Below are positions 18,806 through 26,598 of a DNA stretch of 64,000 bases, in pieces (positions within the stretch are counted from its first letter, which is position 1; each line of letters starts with the position of its first letter). A program made the position numbers and the translations under genes. Source of the DNA: UM-FILTER-40-17 sp032251335 (GTDB lineage: Bacteria; Bacteroidota; Bacteroidia; Flavobacteriales; Flavobacteriaceae); the NCBI GenBank assembly GCA_032251335.1, contig JAVVDW010000001.1, positions 1 to 64,000 of the forward strand, read 5' to 3'. The notes beneath the pieces are model-generated. The model saw only the letters and a list, made by a program, of their open reading frames with translations. It had not been told where the DNA came from and made no database searches.

Positions 18806-20650
18806 ATGACTCATTTTTTTACAAACCTCAAAGGCAATCTCTTTGGCGGAATAACTGCAGCTATTGTAGCGTTACCCTTAGCATTGGCTTTTGGTGTACA
18901 GTCAGGCATGGGCGCAGCGGCCGGTTTATACGGTGCTATTTTTATTGGGGTTTTTGCCGCTTTGTTTGGAGGTACTAAAACCCAAATCAGTGGCCCTACA
19001 GCACCTATGACGGTAATAACTACAGTTTTGTTTGCTAGTGTTTTACAAGATGTTGGTGGAAGCTTTGAAAAAGCTTTGCCCATTGTTTTAGTAATATTTT
19101 TACTAGCTGGCCTTTTTCAAATTTTATTGGGTGTACTAAGAATAGGCACTTACGTTAAGTATATTCCTTATCCGGTAGTTTCAGGCTTTATGACCGGTAT
19201 AGGGGTCATTATTCTCATTACTCAGATTTTTCCTCTGTTCGGTTATACTCCCGCAAACGATGCTGAATTACTCAACAAATACAAGCCTTTAGCAGAAGAA
19301 AGGTTGTTGGAAGGCATACTAAAAGAAGAAGTAGCCGAAGATTTATTGGTATTGGAAGATTTTCAAGAAACCATAAAACGATCTCAAAATATTACTCCTC
19401 AGGAGATAGAGCAAGAAACTAAGAGTTTGGTTTCGGCCGAAACCAAAGGGGTAATAGGATCCATTCGTTTTGTGCCCAATGCGCTATCAAATATCATTTG
19501 GTTAGAATTTCTTTTTGTTTTAGCGACCATAATCATTATTTATGGCTTTAAAAGAATTACAACTGCCGTGCCCAGCAGTTTAGTAGCCTTAGTTGTGCTA
19601 ACTCTTTTAGCACAATTAGGCGGTATCGATGTATTCACTATAGCCGACAAAAGTCCGATTCCCTCCGGATTTCCTACTTTTAATTATCAAATTTTTACCG
19701 ATTTTAGTCTGGCCGACACCCTGCCTTACATTGGCGCATCACTTACCTTAGCTGGTTTGGGCGCTATAGATTCCCTATTGACCTCCATTGTTGCAGATAA
19801 TATGACAAAAACCAAGCACAACAGTAACAAAGAACTTATAGGACAGGGCATAGGTAACTCAGTGGCAGCCATATTTGGCGGTATCCCCGGTGCGGGTGCC
19901 ACAATACGAACGGTAATCAATATCAAATCAGGGGGAACAACGCAACTATCGGGTGTCGTTCACGGTGTCATCCTTCTACTCATCTTACTTGCTTTGGGAC
20001 CTATAGCCTCTACCATACCCCTTTCTGTATTGGCCGGTATTCTTATAACCGTTGGTATTGGCGTGATGGACTACAGGGGACTAAAAGCGCTTTTTAAAAT
20101 GCCACGACCCGATGCAGTAGTGCTATTAGTCGTGCTTATTTTTACTGTTTTTTTCGATTTAATTACGGCCGTTGTCATTGGTTTAGTCTTATCTTCAGTG
20201 TTGTTTATGAAGAAAATGGGCGATACCAATATGGCATTTTCGAGGGTTACTCCTTTGGCTGATCTGGAAGAGACACCATGGAGCGACGAGTCTCGTATAG
20301 ATTTAGAGATAGCTAAAAGAGTTTATGTTAAACATTTAGACGGTCCCTTGTTTTTTGGTTTCACTAGCGATTTCCAGTCTCTTAGCACCAAAATTCCACC
20401 AGAAACCGAATATGTAATTATCCGAATGGAAAAGGTGCCTTTTGTCGATCAATCCGGACTCTATGCATTTGAAGAAGTTTTGCTTAGTTTAGCAAAAACA
20501 GATATTAAAGTATGTTTAACCGGTCTAAAAGAGCAACCTGCAGCACGCTTTAAAACCATAGATATTATCCCAGATTTGGTGCCTCATGAACAGGTTTTTG
20601 CCAACTTTCATGACTGCATCAATTATATTAACAACACTTTAAAACATTAA
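18806..20650 (+). CDS. SulP-family anion transporter, probable bicarbonate importer
   Basis: A 614-residue SulP (SLC26-type) transporter with about 11-12 membrane spans in residues 10-480 and a cytoplasmic STAS domain (about 500-610; FVDQSGLYAFEEVL is its phosphorylation-site-like loop). An insertion rich in Glu and Lys (about 138-205) between early spans sets it apart from plant-type members. The ATG at 18806 is preferred over an upstream in-frame TTG at 18761, which would overlap the previous gene. The next gene, 4 bases away, is a beta-carbonic anhydrase, a pairing that argues for bicarbonate rather than sulfate as substrate. Confidence 0.9.
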   Translation: MTHFFTNLKGNLFGGITAAIVALPLALAFGVQSGMGAAAGLYGAIFIGVFAALFGGTKTQISGPTAPMTVITTVLFASVLQDVGGSFEKALPIVLVIFLLAGLFQILLGVLRIGTYVKYIPYPVVSGFMTGIGVIILITQIFPLFGYTPANDAELLNKYKPLAEERLLEGILKEEVAEDLLVLEDFQETIKRSQNITPQEIEQETKSLVSAETKGVIGSIRFVPNALSNIIWLEFLFVLATIIIIYGFKRITTAVPSSLVALVVLTLLAQLGGIDVFTIADKSPIPSGFPTFNYQIFTDFSLADTLPYIGASLTLAGLGAIDSLLTSIVADNMTKTKHNSNKELIGQGIGNSVAAIFGGIPGAGATIRTVINIKSGGTTQLSGVVHGVILLLILLALGPIASTIPLSVLAGILITVGIGVMDYRGLKALFKMPRPDAVVLLVVLIFTVFFDLITAVVIGLVLSSVLFMKKMGDTNMAFSRVTPLADLEETPWSDESRIDLEIAKRVYVKHLDGPLFFGFTSDFQSLSTKIPPETEYVIIRMEKVPFVDQSGLYAFEEVLLSLAKTDIKVCLTGLKEQPAARFKTIDIIPDLVPHEQVFANFHDCINYINNTLKH

Positions 20651-20654
20651 AATC

Positions 20655-21290
20655 ATGCCTTCATTTTATCAACAAATTCTCGAAAATAATAAAAAGTGGG
20701 TCGCTGAAAAAATCGACCAAGATCCCGAATACTTTTCTTCACTTGCAAACGGACAAAAACCACCTCTGCTTTGGATCGGCTGTGCAGACAGCCGCGTTCC
20801 TGCCAATGAAATTACCGGTACCAAACCCGGCGAGGTTTTTGTACATCGCAACATCGCCAACATGGTTATCCACACCGATATGAACATGCTTAGCGTACTC
20901 GATTACGCCGTAAACGCACTTAAAGTAAGGCACATTATCGTATGTGGCCATTATGGTTGTGGAGGCGTTCAAGCAGCATTGTCTAACGTAAGTATCGGTT
21001 TGATTGACAATTGGATAAGACACATCAAAGATGTGTACAGACTTCACGCCGATGAACTCGACGCCATTGAAGATAACCAGAAAAAATTTGATCGTTTCGT
21101 GGAAATCAATGTCATAGAGCAAGTCTATGATTTGGCCAAAACGTCAATTGTTCAAAACGCATGGAATAGCAAACAAGACCTTTGGATACACGGATGGGTC
21201 TATGGCGTAGGCAGTGGACTTATCAAAGATTTGGGAGTCAACTGTAAAGACAACTCCGAACTCGAAGCGGTTTATAAACTCAATTTCTAG
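20655..21290 (+). CDS. can: Beta-carbonic anhydrase
   Basis: A 211-residue class beta carbonic anhydrase interconverting CO2 and bicarbonate. The zinc site is complete: Cys43, Asp45 and Arg47 in CADSR, then His99 and Cys102 in GHYGCGG. The length is normal and there is no signal peptide, so it is cytoplasmic. It sits 4 bases after the SulP transporter, so the two are surely co-transcribed. Together they could supply bicarbonate to carboxylases at low CO2. A rho-independent terminator follows. Confidence 0.95.
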   Translation: MPSFYQQILENNKKWVAEKIDQDPEYFSSLANGQKPPLLWIGCADSRVPANEITGTKPGEVFVHRNIANMVIHTDMNMLSVLDYAVNALKVRHIIVCGHYGCGGVQAALSNVSIGLIDNWIRHIKDVYRLHADELDAIEDNQKKFDRFVEINVIEQVYDLAKTSIVQNAWNSKQDLWIHGWVYGVGSGLIKDLGVNCKDNSELEAVYKLNF

Positions 21291-21382
21291 TCAACACATA
21301 TTGCCTAGCAAACGTTTGTTTCTCCTAGCATCCCATCGCTCAAAACTCACTTAAAAGACAGTTTTTGGCGACAGAAAAATTC

Positions 21383-21414
21383 AAGCCCTGCCTTCAATAG
21401 CAGGGCTTTTTTTA
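21383..21414 (+). terminator. Rho-independent terminator after the carbonic anhydrase gene
   Basis: Perfect 8-base stem AAGCCCTG (21383-21390) and CAGGGCTT (21401-21408) with a 10-base loop, followed by a T-run to 21413. It is 92 bases after the stop codon. Confidence 0.85.
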
Positions 21415-21435
21415 AGACTTGTCGCCCAATTTATC

Positions 21436-21467
21436 ATTGATAATCTATCAATTTTTTCGCATCTTTG
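21436..21467 (+). promoter_or_regulatory. Putative promoter of the aminotransferase-murB pair
   Basis: ATTG (21436-21439), 20 bases, then CATCTTTG (21460-21467): one mismatch in each Bacteroidota box. The leader to the ATG at 21484 would be only about 10 bases. Confidence 0.4.
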
Positions 21468-21483
21468 TGATAAATTGTCACAC

Positions 21484-22689
21484 ATGCCAAAAATATCGCT
21501 AAAAGGCGAGCAGATGCCTTCCTCTCCTATAAGAAAACTAGTTCCTTTTGCAGAAAAAGCCATTGCAGACGGCAAAAAAGTATATCACCTCAATATAGGC
21601 CAACCCGATATAGAAACGCCTTCAATAGCCTTGGATGCCGTTCGTAATTTTGATTTGAATGTATTAGAATACAGCCATTCTGCTGGTTTTCAATCCTATC
21701 GAGAAAAACTCGCCGGCTACTATCAAAAGCATCAAATAACCCTCGATGCCAACCAAATTATAGTGACTACCGGTGGTTCAGAAGCGCTCATGTTTGCCAT
21801 GGGCAGCATTGCAGATCCGGGTGATGAAATCATAATACCCGAACCTTTTTATGCCAATTACAATGCTTTTTCAATCGCATCCGGTGCCACAGTGGTTCCG
21901 GTGCCATCTACCATTGAAAACAATTTTGCCTTGCCACCCATTTCAGAATTTGAAAAATTAATCACCAGTAAAACCAAGGCCATTCTCATCTGCAATCCGG
22001 GTAATCCAACCGGGTATTTGTATTCCTTAGATGAACTGGAAATTCTCGCCGATATTTGTGTCAGACACGACCTTTTTTTACTGGCAGACGAGGTTTATCG
22101 AGAGTTTGCTTACGACGGTCATCAACACCATTCCATTTTAACTATAGAACGATTGCAAGAACACGCCGTTGTCATCGATTCGGTTTCCAAACGCTACAGC
22201 ATGTGCGGTGCCCGTATCGGTTGTCTCATCTCAAAAAACAAAGCGTTTATGCAAACCGCTATGAAGTTTGCCCAAGCGCGGTTGAGCCCGCCTACACTAG
22301 AGCAAGTTGCCGCCGAAGCCGCCATAGACACGCCCGATAGTTATTTTAAAGCAGTCAATGAAGAATACACCATGCGGCGAAATTTGTTGGTGAACGGGCT
22401 CCAAAAAATTGAAGGCATTAAAGTGGCCAAACCCAACGGTGCTTTTTATTGCATGGCAGCTTTGCCTATAGACGATGCCGATGTGTTTGCACAATGGCTG
22501 TTAGAGTCTTTTGACGACCAAGGAGAAACCGTGATGGTTGCACCTGCGGGCGGTTTTTATGCGACGCCGGGTTCCGGAAAAAACGAGGTTCGAATTGCTT
22601 ATGTACTAGAAAAAGCTGCTTTGACAAGAGCCTTAGAAATACTTGAAAAAGCCATACCGGCCTATCAAAAACAAATGGTGCTTTCTTAA
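21484..22689 (+). CDS. Class I/II pyridoxal-phosphate aminotransferase
   Basis: A 401-residue fold-type I aminotransferase, probably aspartate/aromatic type. Visible cofactor features are the lysine in SVSKRYSMCGAR (Lys236), Asp202 and Tyr205 in LLADEVYREF, and CNPGNPTG at about 170-177. The frame could start at TTG 21475, but ATG 21484 is the better start and fits the promoter. MurB follows after 8 bases, so the two are co-transcribed. The substrate cannot be fixed from the sequence; closest resemblance is to aspartate aminotransferases of the AspC-like I-gamma group. Confidence 0.9.
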   Translation: MPKISLKGEQMPSSPIRKLVPFAEKAIADGKKVYHLNIGQPDIETPSIALDAVRNFDLNVLEYSHSAGFQSYREKLAGYYQKHQITLDANQIIVTTGGSEALMFAMGSIADPGDEIIIPEPFYANYNAFSIASGATVVPVPSTIENNFALPPISEFEKLITSKTKAILICNPGNPTGYLYSLDELEILADICVRHDLFLLADEVYREFAYDGHQHHSILTIERLQEHAVVIDSVSKRYSMCGARIGCLISKNKAFMQTAMKFAQARLSPPTLEQVAAEAAIDTPDSYFKAVNEEYTMRRNLLVNGLQKIEGIKVAKPNGAFYCMAALPIDDADVFAQWLLESFDDQGETVMVAPAGGFYATPGSGKNEVRIAYVLEKAALTRALEILEKAIPAYQKQMVLS

Positions 22690-22697
22690 ATTTACCT

Positions 22698-23723
22698 ATG
22701 AAGAAGCCCGTCATTCACCGTAACTATCCACTGAAAGCCTACAACACTTTCGGAATCGATGTCACGGCTGATCGCTTTGTTGAAGTGCGCACTTTAGAAG
22801 ATTTACAAGCTGTATTAACCGAAAATAAAGATGTTGACATTTTTGTTTTGGGCGGCGGCAGCAATCTTTTGTTGACAAAGAATGTTACCGGATTGGTCAT
22901 TTTTTTAAATTTAAAAGGCATACAGCAGCTACAATCGCATGGAGAAATCACCATGGTGGAAGTGGCGGCCGGAGAAGTATGGCACGACTTTGTACTGTGG
23001 ACTCTGGCTCACAATTTGGGTGGTATAGAAAATTTATCGCTGATTCCGGGTAGTGTAGGCGCGGCACCTATTCAAAATATTGGCGCCTATGGTGTGGAAT
23101 TGAAAGACGTTTTTGAATCTTGTACAGCCATATCGATTGATGGTAGCCATACAAGAACGTTTACGGCTGCCGATTGTCAATTTGGTTATAGGAGTTCAGT
23201 TTTTAAACTCGATTTAAAACAAAAATACATAATCGTTTCAGTGCAATTTAGGCTGAAAAATAAAGACCATTTGTTGCATACGAGTTACGGCAATATACAG
23301 GCAGAACTGGACAAAATGCGCATTGCAAAACCAAGCATCCAAGACATTTCAAAAGCGGTCATTGCCATAAGGAGTAGCAAACTCCCAAACCCCAAAGAAA
23401 TTGGCAATTCGGGGAGTTTTTTCAAAAATCCGGTGATATCACAAACCCATTTTGATAGTTTAAAAACCGCTTTTCCGGACATACCGGGCTATCTTAATGA
23501 TTCAAATTTGGTAAAAGTGCCGGCTGGTTGGCTGATAGAACAATGTGGGTTTAAAGGCATTCGCCAAGGCGATGCCGGCGTACACGATAAACAGGCGCTG
23601 GTTTTGGTAAATCACGGAAATGCCACGGGCGCAGAAATACTTTCTTTGGCCATAAAAATTCAAGAGAAGGTCTTCAAAACTTTTAAAATACAAATTACAC
23701 CCGAAGTAAATGTGTATGCTTGA
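22698..23723 (+). CDS. murB: UDP-N-acetylenolpyruvoylglucosamine reductase
   Basis: A 341-residue type I MurB, the FAD enzyme that reduces UDP-GlcNAc-enolpyruvate to UDP-MurNAc in cell-wall synthesis. FAD-binding GGGSNLLL (52-59), LIPGSVGAAPIQNIGAYG in the middle, and the conserved serine loop GNSGSFFKNP near 234-243 are all present. The length matches the E. coli-type enzyme with the extra loop. It ends two bases before the convergent SRPBCC gene stop. Confidence 0.96.
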   Translation: MKKPVIHRNYPLKAYNTFGIDVTADRFVEVRTLEDLQAVLTENKDVDIFVLGGGSNLLLTKNVTGLVIFLNLKGIQQLQSHGEITMVEVAAGEVWHDFVLWTLAHNLGGIENLSLIPGSVGAAPIQNIGAYGVELKDVFESCTAISIDGSHTRTFTAADCQFGYRSSVFKLDLKQKYIIVSVQFRLKNKDHLLHTSYGNIQAELDKMRIAKPSIQDISKAVIAIRSSKLPNPKEIGNSGSFFKNPVISQTHFDSLKTAFPDIPGYLNDSNLVKVPAGWLIEQCGFKGIRQGDAGVHDKQALVLVNHGNATGAEILSLAIKIQEKVFKTFKIQITPEVNVYA

Positions 23724-23724
23724 G

Positions 23725-24117
23725 TTATTGTTTACTTAAATTGGTCACCAAACTTTCGATGAATTTTGAAATAGGCGACTTAATCATCATACCAATCATT
23801 GGGTTAAATTCGCCTTCAAAAATGAGTTGAACCGCCGATTGGTTTTGCCCAATCTCATCTATTTGTGCGATAAGACTGAAGTTTAGTTTTTCAGACGGTG
23901 AGTTCAAAACCACTTTGCTGTTGGGAGTTTTTTCTGCCAATTTTAATTTAATTTCCGGCATGCCACTCAAGGCAAAAACAAAACTGTCATCAGAAATGAT
24001 TTCGAATTTGGCCGTATTAGCCGGCATCAATTTTTCAAAATTCTTGACATCCGATAGAAAAGTAAAAGTATCTGCTGCCGATTTCTGTACACTAACTTTG
24101 GGAGATTCCAGATTCAT
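23725..24117 (-). CDS. SRPBCC (START-like) domain protein
   Basis: A 130-residue protein with the helix-grip pattern of SRPBCC/CoxG-like proteins: SAADTFTFLSDVKNFEKLMP near the start and a C-terminal helix (SKFIESLVTNLSK). No catalytic residues are evident. The fold binds hydrophobic ligands in other members. It follows pyrE by 9 bases on the same strand and is probably co-transcribed with it. The function is unknown. Confidence 0.8.
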   Translation of the reverse strand: MNLESPKVSVQKSAADTFTFLSDVKNFEKLMPANTAKFEIISDDSFVFALSGMPEIKLKLAEKTPNSKVVLNSPSEKLNFSLIAQIDEIGQNQSAVQLIFEGEFNPMIGMMIKSPISKFIESLVTNLSKQ

Positions 24118-24126
24118 ATATAAATT

Positions 24127-24771
24127 TTAAGCTGATTTCCAAGTTTCCGGCGACAAACGCCATTGTTTGAGAAGAAGGAGTTCTTCTTCGTTGATGTATT
24201 TTTTTTGTAAAGCTTCCTTCAAAAGAAAATCATAAGAAGATACGGTGTGTAAATCCACACGCTCTTTTTCGAATAATTTTTTGGAGGCTTCAAAATCATA
24301 AGTAAACAAGGCAACCATTCCTTTGACGACTACACCCGAATTTCGCAAAGCCTCTACCGCGAGCATACTGCTTTTTCCGGTGCTTATGAGGTCTTCAATG
24401 ACGATGGCACTTTGACCTTTTTCGATGTATCCTTCAATCTGATTTTTTCGGCCATGCGCTTTGGGTTCGGGTCGAACATACACAAAGGGTAAACCCAGGT
24501 ATTCGGCTACCAAAATGCCTATGCCAATGGCACCGGTTGCTACACCGGCAATTGCGTCCGGTTTGCCGTAAGTCTGTTCTATAAACTTGGCAATTTGTGT
24601 CCGAAAATAGTTGCGAACAGGCGGATAGGACAGCACCAAACGGTTGTCGCAATAGATAGGGGAATGCCAACCGGATGCCCAAACAAATGGATTTTTGGAA
24701 TTCAACTTTATTGCATTAATTTGCAAAAGATGATCTGCCGCTTCGGCTGCTACGTTTTCGTCTATAACCAT
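24127..24771 (-). CDS. pyrE: Orotate phosphoribosyltransferase
   Basis: A 214-residue type I phosphoribosyltransferase converting orotate and PRPP to orotidine 5'-phosphate in pyrimidine synthesis. The PRPP-binding motif VIEDLISTGKSS is at 124-135, and the flexible catalytic loop (RPEPKAHGRKNQIEG, 100-114) carries the expected lysines. Length is standard. Its start codon lies only 8 bases from that of the divergent Nudix gene, leaving no room for a separate promoter region. Confidence 0.96.
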   Translation of the reverse strand: MVIDENVAAEAADHLLQINAIKLNSKNPFVWASGWHSPIYCDNRLVLSYPPVRNYFRTQIAKFIEQTYGKPDAIAGVATGAIGIGILVAEYLGLPFVYVRPEPKAHGRKNQIEGYIEKGQSAIVIEDLISTGKSSMLAVEALRNSGVVVKGMVALFTYDFEASKKLFEKERVDLHTVSSYDFLLKEALQKKYINEEELLLLKQWRLSPETWKSA

Positions 24772-24779
24772 ACTTGCAA

Positions 24780-25403
24780 ATGTATAAAGTTTTTATCAAT
24801 GACATGCCGATTATCTTGACAGATAAAGTCATAAAAGATGATAATTTTGAACTTTTTTTACTCGACGAAGTAGATCCTCAATATCTCATAGAGCGCGTCA
24901 ATAAAGGGAACCTGAAGATGGCTTACTTATTTCACAAGGATGAAAAAAAGCTGATAAAGAATTTTAAGAAAAAAATTAAAACAGTTGTAGCTGCCGGAGG
25001 TGTTGTGAGAAATTCTAAAGGAGAAATCTTGTTTATTTACAGAAACGGAAAATGGGATTTACCCAAAGGTCGCAAAGAAAGGAGCGAAACGAAAGAAGCT
25101 GCAGCCATACGAGAAACAAACGAAGAAACCGGTGTTAACAACCTAAAGGTTATTCGTCCACTTGACAAAACCTATCATGTCTTTAAACGCAACGGTGTGT
25201 ATAGATTGAAAGTAACACATTGGTTTGAGATGCAGACAAATTTTGAAGGGAAAACCAGACCCGAACTAACAGAAGGCATTGAAAAAGCCGTTTGGTTAAG
25301 TATTGACCAGGCTAAAGAAATTTTACCATTGGCCTATGCAAACATCCAACACTTGTTGGAAAATGCTCAAATTCTGACCGAGGCAGGCACAAACAAAGTG
25401 TAA
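24780..25403 (+). CDS. Nudix hydrolase
   Basis: A 207-residue protein with an N-terminal extension of about 75 residues and a Nudix domain. The Nudix box is intact: GRKERSETKEAAAIRE followed by TNEETGV (about 98-120). These enzymes hydrolyse nucleoside diphosphates linked to another group; the substrate here is unknown. ATG 24780 is preferred over a TTG two codons upstream. The 3' end overlaps the convergent coaD gene by 37 bases. The N-terminal extension resembles that of Bacteroidota Nudix proteins without a named function. Confidence 0.88.
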   Translation: MYKVFINDMPIILTDKVIKDDNFELFLLDEVDPQYLIERVNKGNLKMAYLFHKDEKKLIKNFKKKIKTVVAAGGVVRNSKGEILFIYRNGKWDLPKGRKERSETKEAAAIRETNEETGVNNLKVIRPLDKTYHVFKRNGVYRLKVTHWFEMQTNFEGKTRPELTEGIEKAVWLSIDQAKEILPLAYANIQHLLENAQILTEAGTNKV

Positions 25404-25819
25404 TCGCCACCATTGCGAATAACATCTCGCACGATGCTGGAGCTGATATAAGACTTACCTGAAGACGTGAGCAAAAACACGGTTTCTATTTCCATGAGTT
25501 TTCTATTGGTGTGCGCAATGGCTTTTTCAAATTCAAAATCTGCCGGATTTCTCAAGCCTCTCAGTATGTATCTGGCTTGTTGTCTTTTACATAAATCTAC
25601 CGTGAGCCCGTCATAAGTAATCACACGCACATTTTTAAAATCTTTAAATGCTTCTACGGCAAAAGCTTTGCGCTCTTCTAGGCTGAACATATATTTTTTG
25701 TTCGCATTAGTCCCAATGGCGATAATAATTTCGTCAAACAACCGGACTGCACGTTCAACGATGTCAAAATGACCGAGAGTAATCGGATCAAACGAGCCTG
25801 GAAAAATAGCTTTTCTCAT
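25367..25819 (-). CDS. coaD: Phosphopantetheine adenylyltransferase
   Basis: A 150-residue nucleotidyltransferase, the penultimate step of coenzyme A synthesis. The hallmark GSFDPITLGH (8-17) with the TxGH motif opens the protein, and a Bacteroidota-typical YISSSIVRDV lies near the C-terminus. Length is normal. The last 37 bases overlap the end of the Nudix gene on the opposite strand. Confidence 0.96.
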   Translation of the reverse strand: MRKAIFPGSFDPITLGHFDIVERAVRLFDEIIIAIGTNANKKYMFSLEERKAFAVEAFKDFKNVRVITYDGLTVDLCKRQQARYILRGLRNPADFEFEKAIAHTNRKLMEIETVFLLTSSGKSYISSSIVRDVIRNGGDYTLFVPASVRI

Positions 25820-25836
25820 TTTTTGGTTTTTCTCAT

Positions 25837-25844
25837 CAAATATA
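25837..25844 (-). promoter_or_regulatory. Putative -7 promoter element of coaD
   Basis: The minus strand reads TATATTTG, an exact TAnnTTTG match, 17 bases before the coaD start. No clear -33 box was seen. Confidence 0.4.
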
Positions 25845-25896
25845 AAAAATAAATTGGGTTTTGGGTTTTTGCCGTAACGCCTAGCTGAATAGCTTC

Positions 25897-25931
25897 AAAA
25901 AAAAAACTCCCCTGACGATCAAGGGAGTTTT
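25897..25931 (-). terminator. Rho-independent terminator of the GMC oxidoreductase operon
   Basis: Stem AAAACTCCC (25903-25911) with GGGAGTTTT (25923-25931). On the minus strand the hairpin is followed by a run of ten T (25906-25897). It lies 22 bases past the stop of the small subunit gene. Confidence 0.85.
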
Positions 25932-25953
25932 AGTGTATAAACGAAAGGGTAAT

Positions 25954-26586
25954 TTACAAGGAATAAGGCCTTCCCACTTCTTCAACAGGAATACACGCTT
26001 GCCATGCGCCAGGAATCGGTTCGTAGGTAAGTACATTTTCACCCACTTGCTCGCTTGTGCGCCATCCCCATATAGTGGCACCTCTCAGTCCAATTAGAAA
26101 ATTGGCCGCAGCCGTATCTGTATCGTAAACGTAGGGCTCTTCAGAATCTGAGTAGCCTTCAGCCAACTTTTGTTGCAAAGCAATTCGGTCTTCTTTGGTG
26201 ATGTTAAAGTACGGTTTTATGATGCCTTCCAAGGCTTCGGGTTTCGCATCCGAAATATCGGCGGGTTCCCCTCCGGCCAAAAATTTAGTTTTAAAAGCTT
26301 GAAAGCCCAAATCGAATTCGCCTTTTGCTTTGGGTGCATAAACTTCACCGTAGAACAAATCTATAAATTGCGGAACGCCTACGGCAACTGCTCCTGGTAC
26401 ATCGCCATTTGCAGGTAGAATGATGTCAACCAATTTGGTGATAACAGCCGCCTGTTCAGCAGTGAGATATACGGGAACCCATTGAGGTTCTTTGTTGCAG
26501 CTTTGAAAGATGCTCATCAGTGTGGGAGCAGCTAAGGTGTAGCCTACGCCCATCGATATATTTTTTATAGCACTTCTTCTGTCCAT
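25954..26586 (-). CDS. Small subunit of membrane sugar dehydrogenase (gluconate 2-dehydrogenase subunit 3 family)
   Basis: A 210-residue exported protein of the gluconate 2-dehydrogenase subunit 3 family, the small partner of FAD-dependent GMC dehydrogenases. The N-terminus (MDRRSAIKN and a hydrophobic stretch to about residue 28) is Tat-like with paired arginines. The core motif ITKLVDIILPANGDVPGA is conserved in the family. It follows the large subunit gene by 12 bases. In known systems the folded complex is exported through the Tat signal on this subunit, since the large subunit has none. No cytochrome c subunit is encoded beside it. Confidence 0.88.
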   Translation of the reverse strand: MDRRSAIKNISMGVGYTLAAPTLMSIFQSCNKEPQWVPVYLTAEQAAVITKLVDIILPANGDVPGAVAVGVPQFIDLFYGEVYAPKAKGEFDLGFQAFKTKFLAGGEPADISDAKPEALEGIIKPYFNITKEDRIALQQKLAEGYSDSEEPYVYDTDTAAANFLIGLRGATIWGWRTSEQVGENVLTYEPIPGAWQACIPVEEVGRPYSL

Positions 26587-26598
26587 AATAGGTTTTTT

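Noticed and set aside
21309..21318. CAAACGTTTG palindrome after the carbonic anhydrase gene
   Set aside because: Has LacI-like form but lies between a stop codon and a terminator, with no promoter to control.
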